This document shows, piece by piece, positions 1 to 8,650 of a stretch of 64,000 bases of DNA. This DNA comes from a bacterium (GTDB lineage: Bacteria; Sysuimicrobiota; Sysuimicrobiia; Sysuimicrobiales; Segetimicrobiaceae): NCBI GenBank assembly GCA_035691305.1, contig DASSJF010000033.1, positions 43,257-107,256 on the forward strand, written 5' to 3'. Each line of letters begins with the position of its first letter. Positions within the stretch are counted from its first letter, which is position 1. Under the pieces are notes generated by a model that was not told the DNA's origin, did not search any database, and saw only the letters and a program-made list of their open reading frames with translations. A program made the translations under genes and the position numbers.

Positions 1-492
1 CTCATCGTGCTCTTCGCGGTCGACCTGGGCTGGCTGCCGTCGTCCGGGTACCGGCCGCCCGGCGCCGGCCTGGGGCTCAGCCTGCACTACCTGTTGTTGC
101 CGGCGCTCGCGCTCGGCCTTCCGAATTCGTCGCTGATTATTCGGTTCACGCGCAGCAGTCTGCTCGACGTGCTCGGGAACGACTACATCCGCACCGCGAG
201 CGCGAAGGGGCTGCCGCGACCTCGGGTGATCTTCCGCCACGCGATGCGCAATGCGCTTGTCCCGATCCTCACCGTGGTCGGCCTGACCTTCGCCGCGCTG
301 ATGGGCGGCGCGGTCGTCACGGAGACGGTGTTCAGCCTTCCGGGGATCGGGCAGCTCGTGGTCTCGTCGGTGCTGCGGCGCGACTACCCCGTCATTCAGG
401 GCGTGGTGCTGCTGGTCGCGACGATCTACGTGCTCGTCAACCTGGCGGTTGACATGATGTACTTCGTGGTCGACCCGAGAGTCCGGTATTGA
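1..492 (+). CDS. ABC transporter permease, DppB/OppB type (5' end outside window)
   Basis: This is the C-terminal 163 residues of an inner-membrane permease of a dipeptide/oligopeptide-type ABC importer; the start lies upstream of the window. The sequence shows alternating hydrophobic helices and the cytoplasmic EAA-type loop that docks the ATPase (around DYIRTASAKGL, roughly residues 60-95 of the visible part). It ends in the family's usual VDPRVRY-like tail. Its stop codon overlaps the TTG start of the next permease (TTGA), so the two are translationally coupled, as DppB and DppC usually are. The substrate cannot be read from the permease: peptides, nickel or other small solutes are possible. 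The binding protein of this set is presumably upstream, outside the window. Confidence 0.9.
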   Translation, partial: LIVLFAVDLGWLPSSGYRPPGAGLGLSLHYLLLPALALGLPNSSLIIRFTRSSLLDVLGNDYIRTASAKGLPRPRVIFRHAMRNALVPILTVVGLTFAALMGGAVVTETVFSLPGIGQLVVSSVLRRDYPVIQGVVLLVATIYVLVNLAVDMMYFVVDPRVRY

Positions 493-1400
493 GGGCGGCG
501 GGGCAAATCGCGCCTCCGGCGGCGGGCGGAGTGCCGGCGTCGCGGCGCGCGGGCGGGCGCCGAGGCGCCGCGACGCTGCTCGCGCGAATGGTGCGCCGCC
601 GCCGCATCGTGGCGGTCGGATTGGTCCTGCTGCTGACCGTATTCGGCGCGGCGCTGCTCGCGCCGCAGCTGGCGCCGTACGATCCAATCGCCCTCGACGT
701 GCCGGCCCGCCTCGCGGCGCCGGGCCATGCGCACCCGTTTGGGACGGACGAGTTCGGCCGGGATATCCTCAGCCGGACGCTCTACGGAGCGCGGCTGTCG
801 CTGGCCGTGGGCGCGCTCGTCACGCTGCTCGCGACGACGGCCGGAATCGCGGCGGGCCTCGTCGCCGGCACCAACCGCCGGGCGGACCGCGTCTTGATGC
901 GGATCATGGACGGGCTCATGGCGTTTCCGGACATCCTGCTCGCGATCGCGCTGATGGCGTCGCTCGGCCCGAGCGCCCGGAACGTCGTGATCGCGCTCGG
1001 CTTCGTCTATACGCCGCGCATCGCGCGAATCGTCCGCGCGTCGGTGCTGGTCGTCGCCTCCCAGGAGTACGTTGAGGCCGCCCGCGCGGTCGGGGCGTCG
1101 CTCTGGCGCATCCTGCTGCGGCACATCCTCGTCAACACGGCGTCGCCGGTGATCGTCCAGGCGACCTTCATCACGGCCTACGCGATGCTCGGCGAGGCGG
1201 CGCTGAGTTTCCTCGGCGTCGGGATCCCCCCGCAGATTCCGACGTGGGGCGGGATCATCAGCGAGGGCCAGGTGTACCTCCGGCAGGCGTGGTGGATCAG
1301 CATCTTTCCGGGAGCGGCGATCGTCCTCAGCGTGCTGAGCCTGAACCTGCTCGGCGACGGGCTGCGGGACTTTCTCGACCCGCGCCTCCGCTACTCGTAG
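489..1400 (+). CDS. ABC transporter permease, DppC/OppC type
   Basis: This is the second membrane subunit of the importer whose first permease precedes it. The 303-residue length fits DppC. It has a basic, low-complexity N-terminal tail of about 45 residues, a first membrane helix near residues 36-57, the OppC-type segment FGTDEFGRDILSR, and an EAA loop at about residues 192-224 (EYVEAARAVGAS). The protein ends in LDPRLRYS. The TTG start overlaps the preceding stop. It was chosen because the coupling is exact and no better start with a ribosome site is visible. No ATPase genes follow, so the ATPases must be encoded elsewhere or shared with other importers. Confidence 0.9.
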   Translation: MRAAGQIAPPAAGGVPASRRAGGRRGAATLLARMVRRRRIVAVGLVLLLTVFGAALLAPQLAPYDPIALDVPARLAAPGHAHPFGTDEFGRDILSRTLYGARLSLAVGALVTLLATTAGIAAGLVAGTNRRADRVLMRIMDGLMAFPDILLAIALMASLGPSARNVVIALGFVYTPRIARIVRASVLVVASQEYVEAARAVGASLWRILLRHILVNTASPVIVQATFITAYAMLGEAALSFLGVGIPPQIPTWGGIISEGQVYLRQAWWISIFPGAAIVLSVLSLNLLGDGLRDFLDPRLRYS

Positions 1401-1517
1401 GCCGCCGCGGGCGGCGAGGTACAGGGAGACCGCCCGATGCTATGGAACGAACCTCTGCCATCGGCGGGCCGTAGTCTCAGGGATTGACGCGCGTTATCGA
1501 TCCAGGGGGGTGGGTGT

Positions 1518-3125
1518 ATGGCACGCTCGACGTCTGACGGACGGATGACCCGGCGCCAGATCCTGGCCGGCGGGCTTGCGCTCGGGGGAGGCCTGGCCGG
1601 ATACGATCTCGTGCGTGGCAATTTGCCGGAGGCGTTCGCCGCCGCGGCGACGCCGAAGCCCGGCGGGACCCTCGTCGCGGCCCAGGAAGTGGATCCCGTC
1701 AGCCTCGATCCCGACACCAATTCGAATTTCTCGGCGCTGCAGGGTTACGAGCACGTGTACGAGAGCCTCACGATGTACGACGAGAAGACCAACGTCGTCC
1801 CCTGCCTCGCGGAGAAGTGGGAGATCCAGAACGGCGGCAAGACGTACGTCTTCCATCTTCGACCCAACGTCAAGTTCCACAACGGGCAGCCGATGACGGC
1901 GGACGATGTCAAGTACAGCATCGACCGGGTGCTCGATCCCAAGACGGCCTCGCCGTGGCGGGACGCGCTCGCGTCGATCAGCCAAGTCACGGTCGTCGAC
2001 CCGATGACGGTGCGCACGGACTTGAGCGCGCCCTATCCCGACCTGCTGGGCGCCTTTGCGATGCTCCGCGCGTCCGGCATCATGCCGAAGGGCCTCGCCG
2101 AGCGGGAGAACCTCAAGATCAAGGCGATAGGCACCGGCCCGTTCAAGCTCGTCGAGTACGTGCCCCAGGATCACCTGACCTACGTCCGCAACGACGACTA
2201 TTGGGACAAGCCCTATCCGTACCTTAAGAGCATGACGTTCAAGATTCTGACGGAAGAGAACGCGCGGCTCGCGGCCCTGCGGGCCGGCCAGGTCGAGTAC
2301 GCGGCGCTTACCGCGCAGGGCGTGGCACAACTCGAGCACGCGCCCGGCATCACGGTGATGAAGGCGCCGAACGCCTGGGTGGCACTGCACTACATCAACG
2401 TCAGCCAAGGGCCGCTGCGGGACGCCCGCGTGCGCCGCGCGATGCGGATGGCGGTGGATACGAACGAGATCATCCAGAAGGCGCTGTACGGCGCCGGCGT
2501 GCCGTCCGGTCCGGTTCCGACCGGGTACGGCGACTGGTCGCTCGATCCGTCCACGCTGCCGTTCCGCAAGGCCGACATCGACGGCGCGAAGAAGCTGCTG
2601 GCGGAGGCCGGTTATCCCAACGGCGGCTTTGCGGTGGAGATCAAATGCTCGCCGCAGTACCCGGAGTTCGTGGCCAGCACCCTCGTGGTGCAGCAGGCGC
2701 TGCGGCGGTTGAACATCAACGTCAACGTCGTGCAGATGGAATGGGGAGCCTTCGTCGCGTCGCACGCCCAGGAGATCAAAACCGTGGGCAAGGAGGGCGG
2801 CCAGATCTTCGCCTCCGCCAACACGTTCCGGCCGGGCCCCGACGGCTATCTCTATCCGTACTTCGCCTCCAAGGGCGCCGCCAACGACGGCGGGTACTTC
2901 AACCCGAAGATCGAGCCGCTCTTGGCCGAAGCGCGCGCGATCGCCAACCACGACCAGCGCCGCAGCCTGTACGTCGAAATCCAGCGGATGCTGCTCGAGG
3001 AATCGCCGAACTGGTGGTGGTACGCCAAGTACAGCCTCGAAGCCCTGTCCACGAAGGTCGCCGGGTATCGTCAGTCGTTCACGGGGCGGCGGATCTTCCT
3101 GAAGAAGGCCTGGATCGCCGGCTGA
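1518..3125 (+). CDS. ABC transporter substrate-binding protein, family 5, with Tat-like signal
   Basis: This is the extracytoplasmic solute-binding protein (SBP_bac_5 family, 535 residues) that delivers peptide-like or other small substrates to the two permeases just downstream. The N-terminus has a twin-arginine-like signal (MTRRQILAGGLALGGG) and no lipobox cysteine, which suggests Tat export rather than lipoprotein anchoring. The mature part starts around PGGTLV and shows family hallmarks such as YVFHLRPNVKFHNG, the MTADDVKYSIDRVLD segment and the GTGPFKLVEY segment. The start has a G-rich ribosome site (GGGGGGTGGG) a few bases upstream. It forms an operon with the two downstream permeases. 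The ligand cannot be predicted from sequence; the neighbouring creatininase-family gene may hint at an amide-type compound. Confidence 0.9.
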   Translation: MARSTSDGRMTRRQILAGGLALGGGLAGYDLVRGNLPEAFAAAATPKPGGTLVAAQEVDPVSLDPDTNSNFSALQGYEHVYESLTMYDEKTNVVPCLAEKWEIQNGGKTYVFHLRPNVKFHNGQPMTADDVKYSIDRVLDPKTASPWRDALASISQVTVVDPMTVRTDLSAPYPDLLGAFAMLRASGIMPKGLAERENLKIKAIGTGPFKLVEYVPQDHLTYVRNDDYWDKPYPYLKSMTFKILTEENARLAALRAGQVEYAALTAQGVAQLEHAPGITVMKAPNAWVALHYINVSQGPLRDARVRRAMRMAVDTNEIIQKALYGAGVPSGPVPTGYGDWSLDPSTLPFRKADIDGAKKLLAEAGYPNGGFAVEIKCSPQYPEFVASTLVVQQALRRLNINVNVVQMEWGAFVASHAQEIKTVGKEGGQIFASANTFRPGPDGYLYPYFASKGAANDGGYFNPKIEPLLAEARAIANHDQRRSLYVEIQRMLLEESPNWWWYAKYSLEALSTKVAGYRQSFTGRRIFLKKAWIAG

Positions 3126-3153
3126 CGGGTCCGGCGCGCCCCGGGCAGACCCG
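3126..3153 (+). repeat. Inverted repeat between binding-protein and permease genes
   Basis: CGGGTC (3126-3131) is repeated inverted as GACCCG (3148-3153), with further CCGG/CCGG pairing inside. It lies in the 33-base gap between the binding-protein stop and the first permease start. There is no T-run. It could act as an RNA hairpin that protects or separates the highly expressed binding-protein message. It is weaker than the comparable hairpins at 14561-14588 and 60174-60203. Confidence 0.45.
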
Positions 3154-3158
3154 GTTCC

Positions 3159-4106
3159 ATGCGGTATCTCATCCGGCGCGGGCTCTGGACGGTCGCCGCC
3201 CTGCTCGGCGTGTCCGTCGTGATCTTCCTGCTGGTGCGCCTGTTGCCGGGGACGATCGTCGATATCCTCGCGGGTACCGAGGGCCAGCTCAGCCCCGCGC
3301 AGCAGGCGGCGGTGATGCACCAGTTCGGCTTAGATCGGCCGCTGCCGGTCCAGTACCTGTTCTGGCTCGGCAGTATGGTGCGCGGGGACCTGGGTTGGTC
3401 ATACCGGTCCGGGCAGCCGGTTGCGCCGCTCCTGGTCTCCCGGCTGCCGATCACGGTCGAGCTCGCGATGCTCTCGGTCGTCGGCGTGGCGCTCGTCGGG
3501 ATTCCCCTGGGCATCCTGGCCAGCGTCTCCCGCAGCGTGCGGATGAAGACGGCGGTGCAGATCGTCGGCCTCCTGGGGCTCTCCGTGCCGAACTTCTGGA
3601 TCGCGATCCTGCTGATCATCACCGCCTCGTACCTTTTCCACTGGCTTCCGGCCCTGATCTACGTCCCGCCGTGGGCCGAGCCGTGGGTCAATCTCCAGCA
3701 GATGTTCCTGCCCGTGTTGTCGCTCGCCCTGGGCCTCGCCGCGGTGGTGGTCCGCATGACGCGATCCTCCATGCTCGAGGTGTTGGGGCAGGAGTACGTC
3801 ACGGTGGCGCAGGCCAAAGGCGTGCCGGCGTGGGGCGTGTTGCTACGGCACGCGCTGCGCAACGCGCTGATCCCGATCATCACGGTGCTGGGCCTGCAAA
3901 TGGGCTACCTGCTCGGAGGCGTGGTGATCACCGAGCAGATCTTCGGGCTTCCCGGCCTCGGCTGGACGCTGCTCAACGGCGTCTACCAGCGCGACTATCC
4001 GGTGGTGCAGGGCACCGTGATGTTCTTCGCCGCGACGTTTGTGCTCGTCAACCTCGCCGTGGATCTGACCTACACGTCCCTGGATCCTAGAATTCGCTAC
4101 GAATGA
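3159..4106 (+). CDS. ABC transporter permease, DppB/OppB type
   Basis: This is a first-type permease of the peptide/nickel ABC importer family (315 residues). The N-terminus MRYLIRRGLWTV is typical of DppB: a short basic stretch followed by the first membrane helix. Next come the periplasmic loop with QFGLDRPLPVQYL and several helices. The EAA loop QEYVTVAQAKGVPAWGVLLR lies near residues 210-230. The tail LDPRIRYE is characteristic. It follows its binding protein by 33 bases and precedes the DppC-type partner by 16 bases, so the three form one transport operon. Substrate not determinable. Confidence 0.93.
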   Translation: MRYLIRRGLWTVAALLGVSVVIFLLVRLLPGTIVDILAGTEGQLSPAQQAAVMHQFGLDRPLPVQYLFWLGSMVRGDLGWSYRSGQPVAPLLVSRLPITVELAMLSVVGVALVGIPLGILASVSRSVRMKTAVQIVGLLGLSVPNFWIAILLIITASYLFHWLPALIYVPPWAEPWVNLQQMFLPVLSLALGLAAVVVRMTRSSMLEVLGQEYVTVAQAKGVPAWGVLLRHALRNALIPIITVLGLQMGYLLGGVVITEQIFGLPGLGWTLLNGVYQRDYPVVQGTVMFFAATFVLVNLAVDLTYTSLDPRIRYE

Positions 4107-4122
4107 TCGGTCGCCGAACGCG

Positions 4123-5007
4123 GTGAGCCAACTGGGCGCCGCGGCTCTGCCGGTCGAACGGGCGAGCGTTCGCGCCAGGGACCGGCTGTCTCGCCGGATC
4201 GGGCGCACGCCGCCCGCGGTCATCGGCGGCCTGCTCGTGGCCTGCGTCGTCTTGGTCGCGCTCGCGGCTCCGCTGCTCGCCGCTCACGATCCCGCCGCAC
4301 AGATCGCGACGCCGCTGCTGCGGCCCGGCGGCGGCTTTTCCGGCGGGACGGACCAGCTTGGACGGGACGAGCTCAGCCGGATCATCTTCGGCGCCCGCGT
4401 ATCGCTGTACGTCGGCGTGCTGTCGGTGGCGGTGGCCCTGGCCCTCGGCGGAACGGCCGGCGTTCTCGCGGGATTTTACGGCGGCTGGATCGACAACGTC
4501 ACGATGCGCGTGATGGACATTCTGTTCGCGCTGCCGGCCCTGGTGCTGGCGATTGCCATCACCGCCGTGCTCGGTCCCAGCCTCACGAACGTGATGCTCG
4601 CCATCGGGATTGTCTATGCGCCGACGTTCGCGCGCATTGCGCGCGGCCCGACGCTTGCCGTCGTCCGCCTTCCCTACGTCGAAGCCGCCCGGGCGATCGG
4701 CGCCTCGACGCCGGCAATCATGCTCCGCCACATCGTGCCGAACGTCTCCGCGCCGCTGCTCGTGCAGACGACCGTCTCGCTGTCGACCGCCATCCTCACC
4801 GAGGCGGCGCTCAGTTTTCTGGGCCTCGGCACGCAGCCGCCGACGCCGTCGTGGGGACTCATGCTCAGCGACGCCCGGCAGTACATGCTGATCGACCCCT
4901 GGGTGGCCGTCCTGCCGGGCCTGGCGATCGCGGTGACCGTCCTCGGCTTCAATCTTCTCGGCGACGGGCTTCGGGACGTCCTCGATCCCCGCATCCGCAC
5001 GCTCTGA
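4123..5007 (+). CDS. ABC transporter permease, DppC/OppC type
   Basis: This is the second permease of the importer encoded from 1518 (294 residues, GTG start). It shows the DppC features GGTDQLGRDELSRIIFGARVS, a membrane core, the EAA loop LPYVEAARAIGASTPAIMLR (about residues 185-205) and the tail LDPRIRTL. The next gene, a creatininase-family hydrolase, begins 31 bases downstream on the same strand and may be co-transcribed. That would link the imported solute to amide hydrolysis, but this is inference only. ATPase subunits are missing from the cluster. Confidence 0.92.
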   Translation: MSQLGAAALPVERASVRARDRLSRRIGRTPPAVIGGLLVACVVLVALAAPLLAAHDPAAQIATPLLRPGGGFSGGTDQLGRDELSRIIFGARVSLYVGVLSVAVALALGGTAGVLAGFYGGWIDNVTMRVMDILFALPALVLAIAITAVLGPSLTNVMLAIGIVYAPTFARIARGPTLAVVRLPYVEAARAIGASTPAIMLRHIVPNVSAPLLVQTTVSLSTAILTEAALSFLGLGTQPPTPSWGLMLSDARQYMLIDPWVAVLPGLAIAVTVLGFNLLGDGLRDVLDPRIRTL

Positions 5008-5038
5008 CGGGCCGGATACCACGCAAGGAGGGAGTCGA

Positions 5039-5896
5039 ATGCCAAGACAGCCGTACCTGTTCGAGCACATGACCTGGGAGGAGGTCAACGGCGCCGTGCG
5101 CGCCGGCCGCGTCGCGCTGATTCCGGTTGGAACCATCGAGGACCACGGGCCGCACCTGCCCGTCGACACCGATGTCGTCATCGCATCGGCGTTCTGCGAG
5201 CGGGCCGCGCGTCTCGCGCCGGACGAGATCGCGCTGCTGCCCTGTGTCCGCGTAGGATACAGCCCGCATCACATGGATTTTCCGGGTACGCTGACGATCC
5301 GCTGGAACACGTTCGTCGAGTACCTCGCCGACATCACGCGCAGCCTCGCGCACCACGGCTTCACGAAGATGCTGATGGTAAACGGCCACGGCAGCAACCG
5401 GCCGCTCGTCGAGATGGCCGCGCGCATTACGGTGGTGGAGCGGCCGGACGTGCACTGCGCGTATACCTCGTGGTGGGACCTGCAGGACGTGCGGGCCGCC
5501 TTCAATCCGCTGCGTGCGTCCCGGACCACGTCACACGCCTGCGAAGCCGAGACGTCCGTCTATCTGGCCGTCGACGGTTCCCGGGTCCGAATGGACCGCG
5601 CCGCCGCGGACAACACCTATCAGCAGTCGCCGCATTTCTGGGGCGATCTCATGGGCCGCAAGCCGGACCCGGCTTTTAAGAATCCCCTGTGGATGACGGA
5701 GTACTGGAGCGCCGACTCGACCAACGGCATCAAGGGCGACCCGACGGAGGCGACCGCGGAAAAGGGGGAAAAGGCGCTGGCCGCGGGCGCCGCGGAGCTT
5801 GTCGAGATCATCCGGGAACTGCGGGCCCGGCCAATCAAGCCGCGGATGCCCCACCAGGTGCGGCCGGCGCAGCCGTTGGGAATCGCAAGGACCTAG
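5039..5896 (+). CDS. Creatininase family protein (metal-dependent amidohydrolase)
   Basis: This is a creatininase/creatinine amidohydrolase superfamily protein (285 residues). Known members include creatininase, FAPy deformylase and the mycofactocin peptidase MftE, all metal-dependent amide hydrolases. The metal-site pattern is visible: PVGTIEDHGPHLPVDTD (Glu, His and Asp ligands), then HHMDFPGT, and the NGHGSN loop. A further acidic ligand is likely in ACEAETS. A good ribosome site (AAGGAGGGAG) precedes the ATG. It follows the peptide-type importer closely and is a paralogue of the minus-strand gene at 6729-7595. The exact substrate is unknown, and I would not call it true creatininase. Confidence 0.85.
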   Translation: MPRQPYLFEHMTWEEVNGAVRAGRVALIPVGTIEDHGPHLPVDTDVVIASAFCERAARLAPDEIALLPCVRVGYSPHHMDFPGTLTIRWNTFVEYLADITRSLAHHGFTKMLMVNGHGSNRPLVEMAARITVVERPDVHCAYTSWWDLQDVRAAFNPLRASRTTSHACEAETSVYLAVDGSRVRMDRAAADNTYQQSPHFWGDLMGRKPDPAFKNPLWMTEYWSADSTNGIKGDPTEATAEKGEKALAAGAAELVEIIRELRARPIKPRMPHQVRPAQPLGIART

Positions 5897-5918
5897 CCGC
5901 CGGCGAAGCGGTTCTGAG

Positions 5919-6671
5919 ATGTTCACGGTCGACGAACGTGACCGGGTGCGCGACCGGATCCTCGCGCTCGCGCGCGCCGACCGCCGGATCGTGGCCGGCG
6001 CGATGATCGGTTCCGCGGCGTTCGGGCCCGGTGACCGCTGGTCGGATCTCGACCTCGGGTTCGGCGTCGCCGACGGCGTGTCCGTCGCCGAGGTGCTGGT
6101 CGACTGGACGGCGGGGCTGGAGCGCGAGTGGGGCGCGGTACACCTCTTCGATCTCCAGGCCGGCGCGGCGACCTACCGGGTGTTCCTATTCCCGGGCGCC
6201 CTGCAGGTCGATCTGTCGTTCGCGCCGGCGGCGCAGTTCGGGTCGCGCGGACCCAAATTCAAACTGCTCTTCGGGACCGCGGTGGAGCACCCGCGGACCG
6301 AACCGCTCCCCGTCCGCCACCTCCTCGGGCTCGGCGTCCACCACGCCGTCCGCGCCCGATTCTGCATCGCGCGCGGGCGGTTGTGGCAGGCACAGCACTG
6401 GATCGGCGAGATGCGCGAAATCGGGCTGACCCTCGCGTGCCGCCGCCTCGGGCTCGAGACGGCGCAGGGCAGGGGATACGATGACCTGCCCGCGGAGGCC
6501 GCGAACCCGTTCGAGGAGGCGCTGGTCCGCTCGCTCGAGCCGGTCGAACTGCTGCGGGCACTCGGGGCCGCGATCGACGGGCTGCTGCGCGAAGCAGGCG
6601 ATGGGCGCGAGCTGGCGCTGCGGGTCGAGGCTCAGCTGCAGGCGTTGACGTCGGCCGATTTCGAGGGGTAA
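5919..6671 (+). CDS. Nucleotidyltransferase domain protein
   Basis: This is a 250-residue protein with a minimal-nucleotidyltransferase motif: GSAAFGPGDRWSDLDLGFGV, matching the G-S-x9-S-D-x-D pattern of the polymerase-beta superfamily. A probable third carboxylate lies in LQVDLSFAP. The C-terminal half is mostly alpha-helical and may bind the acceptor. The family includes aminoglycoside adenylyltransferases and many uncharacterised proteins, and nothing here fixes the substrate. The ATG was chosen because the codons upstream belong to the end of the creatininase-family gene read in another frame. It lies 22 bases after that gene and is probably co-transcribed with it. Confidence 0.75.
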   Translation: MFTVDERDRVRDRILALARADRRIVAGAMIGSAAFGPGDRWSDLDLGFGVADGVSVAEVLVDWTAGLEREWGAVHLFDLQAGAATYRVFLFPGALQVDLSFAPAAQFGSRGPKFKLLFGTAVEHPRTEPLPVRHLLGLGVHHAVRARFCIARGRLWQAQHWIGEMREIGLTLACRRLGLETAQGRGYDDLPAEAANPFEEALVRSLEPVELLRALGAAIDGLLREAGDGRELALRVEAQLQALTSADFEG

Positions 6672-6728
6672 TCGCCGCCGCGGCCGAGGTCGGAAACCAC
6701 GGTGTGCAAGCGAGTCGCCCCGCCGGGC

Positions 6729-7595
6729 TTACCATCCGAAGGGTAGCGCGAACGTGGGCGGCACCGCGTGGCGGTCTTGCCGCTCGGGCCTGGGTCGCGT
6801 CCGGAACCACCGCACCATGTCGACCATCTGCGCGACCGCGTGCTCGAAGACGTGCCGGCCCTTTTCCGCCGTGGCCCGCGCCGCCTCGCCGATCACGCCG
6901 CTGACGGTGTAGGTCGAGGTCCACTCTACGATCGCCGCGGGCGACGAGGTCGTGAGGTCCACCGCGTGCCAGCGCCCCGCGCCCGGCAGCGACATGAACG
7001 CCGCCATCTCGGTCTTGATCTGCTCCGCCCGCACGCCGTCCGGATCGACGTGCTGATACATCGACGTCTCGAGCTCGCAGGCGTGTGCGCAGCCGCCCGG
7101 CAGCACCGACTCGCGCCACTCGCGGTTCCAGCGCTCCGCGACCAGCTGCCACCAGGACAGCGTGAGGCACAGCGCATCCGTCTGGAGGATCGTCTGGCGG
7201 CCCACCTCCTCCACGAGCGGGTGGTTGGAGCCGTGGCCGTTGACGACCACGATGCGCTTGAACCCGTGATAAGCCACGGATCGGGTGATGTCGAGGAGAA
7301 ACTTCACGAAGGTGCTCGGCTCGATGTTGATCGTGCCCGGGAAGTCCATGACGTGATGGCAGTAGCCGTAGGCGACCGGCGGCAGCACCAGCATCTCGTG
7401 GGGCGACCGGCGCGCGGCCTCGTAGACGACCGCGCTGCTCAGCTTCGCGTCGACGTCCAGGGGCAGGTGGTGGCCGTGTTGTTCGGTCGACCCGACCGGC
7501 AGAACGATCACTTTGTTCATCGCCACCGCGTCGTTGATCTCCGGCCAGGTCAGATGTTCGTAGCGGTACTCGTCCGCCACTCGTCTCCGGACCAT
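6729..7595 (-). CDS. Creatininase family protein (second copy)
   Basis: This 288-residue paralogue of the plus-strand creatininase-family gene at 5039-5896 lies in the opposite direction. The metal-binding pattern is conserved: PVGSTEQHGHHLPLDVD, HHVMDFPGT, VNGHGSNHPL and CELETSMYQH. The two proteins share long stretches such as MDFPGT, the DITRS helix and NGHGSN, so they probably arose by duplication or have related substrates. It is preceded on its strand by the alpha/beta hydrolase gene (33 bases apart) and is likely in one transcript with it. Function beyond metal-dependent amide hydrolysis is not established. Confidence 0.85.
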   Translation of the reverse strand: MVRRRVADEYRYEHLTWPEINDAVAMNKVIVLPVGSTEQHGHHLPLDVDAKLSSAVVYEAARRSPHEMLVLPPVAYGYCHHVMDFPGTINIEPSTFVKFLLDITRSVAYHGFKRIVVVNGHGSNHPLVEEVGRQTILQTDALCLTLSWWQLVAERWNREWRESVLPGGCAHACELETSMYQHVDPDGVRAEQIKTEMAAFMSLPGAGRWHAVDLTTSSPAAIVEWTSTYTVSGVIGEAARATAEKGRHVFEHAVAQMVDMVRWFRTRPRPERQDRHAVPPTFALPFGW

Positions 7596-7628
7596 CGTCT
7601 CCTCCTTGCCGCGTCGGTCGCGGTGGAC

Positions 7629-8459
7629 TTATGGATCGCGCAGCACCCGCCCGCGCAGGAAGGCGCGGACGCTGTCCATGAACGCGGCCGTTTCTTCCGC
7701 CTGCGGCGAGTGGCCGCTCTGCTCGAAGATGTGCAGCTCCGCGCCCGGGATCCGGCGCGCGATCTCCTCGGATTCCGGCACGGGACAGATCCAGTCGTGC
7801 CGGCCGACGCCGACCCAGGCAGGCGCCTGGATGCGGCCGAGACTGTCCCGCACGTCGTAGCGTTCGTAGTCCCGGATCAGGGCCCGGCGGGTCACCGGGT
7901 CGAAATCGGCGCCGGCCAGGGACGCCGGCGCGCGCCGCGGGTCGTGATAGTAGATCGGTTGAATCGCCTCGAACGCGCGCTGAAACTCCGCCGGATCCTC
8001 GATGGAGCCGTCCCAAAGGCGCCTGTAGGCTTCGCGCATCGCCGGCGTGCCGAGGCGCTCCATGTTCGCCGTGGCCCGGGGCATGAACGCGTTGCTCGCG
8101 GAGGTGCCGACCAGAATCAGCGCCCGCGGCACCGCCGGTCGCTGCGTCGCGTAGATGAGCGAGACGAAGCCGCCCGCCGACGCGCCGAGCAGAATCGGGT
8201 GCGCAATCGCGAGGGCGCGACACAACCCGTCGAGGTCGCGCGCGAGCTGCTCCTGCGTGTACGTCGCCTCGGGCGCCTTTGCCGACCGGCCGTGACCGCG
8301 GTGGTCGTAGGCGATGAGCTGCACGAGATCGCCGAGCGGCGCGTATTGGACGAGGCGGCCGGGATGTCCGACGCCGGGGCCTCCGTGCACCAGCACGCAC
8401 GGCGGTCCGGATCCGGCGGTTTCGTAGAACAGATCGACGCCGTTCACCCGGACGTTCAT
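7629..8459 (-). CDS. Alpha/beta hydrolase
   Basis: This is a 276-residue alpha/beta-fold hydrolase. The oxyanion region HGGPGVG, the nucleophile elbow GASAGG (Ser) and the late catalytic His in EQSGHSPQAEE are visible; an Asp in the GVGRHDW region is the likely acid. It is most like the proline iminopeptidase / 3-oxoadipate enol-lactonase branch, but the substrate is not clear. The ATG start (MNVRVNGVDL) is supported by a GGGGAGG ribosome site six bases upstream; longer in-frame extensions are arginine-rich and not credible. It is transcribed head-to-head with a CMD-family gene, an arrangement repeated at 31.9-33.3 kb. Confidence 0.85.
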   Translation of the reverse strand: MNVRVNGVDLFYETAGSGPPCVLVHGGPGVGHPGRLVQYAPLGDLVQLIAYDHRGHGRSAKAPEATYTQEQLARDLDGLCRALAIAHPILLGASAGGFVSLIYATQRPAVPRALILVGTSASNAFMPRATANMERLGTPAMREAYRRLWDGSIEDPAEFQRAFEAIQPIYYHDPRRAPASLAGADFDPVTRRALIRDYERYDVRDSLGRIQAPAWVGVGRHDWICPVPESEEIARRIPGAELHIFEQSGHSPQAEETAAFMDSVRAFLRGRVLRDP

Positions 8460-8650
8460 GCGACCTCCCCGCGACGGTGGCGTGCGGATGAGCCCTTCGC
8501 GTTCCGCGGCGGCGGTCCTGGAGCCCGTGCCGTTGTCGCGGCACGTTCGAGGAGCGGTCGCGCGCACTCGCGAACTGACTCCAGTTCGATCCGGCGCACT
8601 GCCGGCTGTTCGGCGGCGAGGGCGCCGGGCGGCGCTACTAGGAGGGAGCA

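Noticed and set aside
1442..1474. Short frame reading MERTSAIGGP, sharing ERTSAIG with the start of ThrS (16680 onward), with only wobble-base differences
   Set aside because: A 7-residue match somewhere among all frames of 64 kb is expected by chance, and no ribosome site or further similarity extends it.
1494..3320. 608-codon minus-strand open frame opposite the first binding-protein gene
   Set aside because: Antisense shadow of a clear SBP_bac_5 gene; Arg/His/Asp-rich with no recognisable domain.
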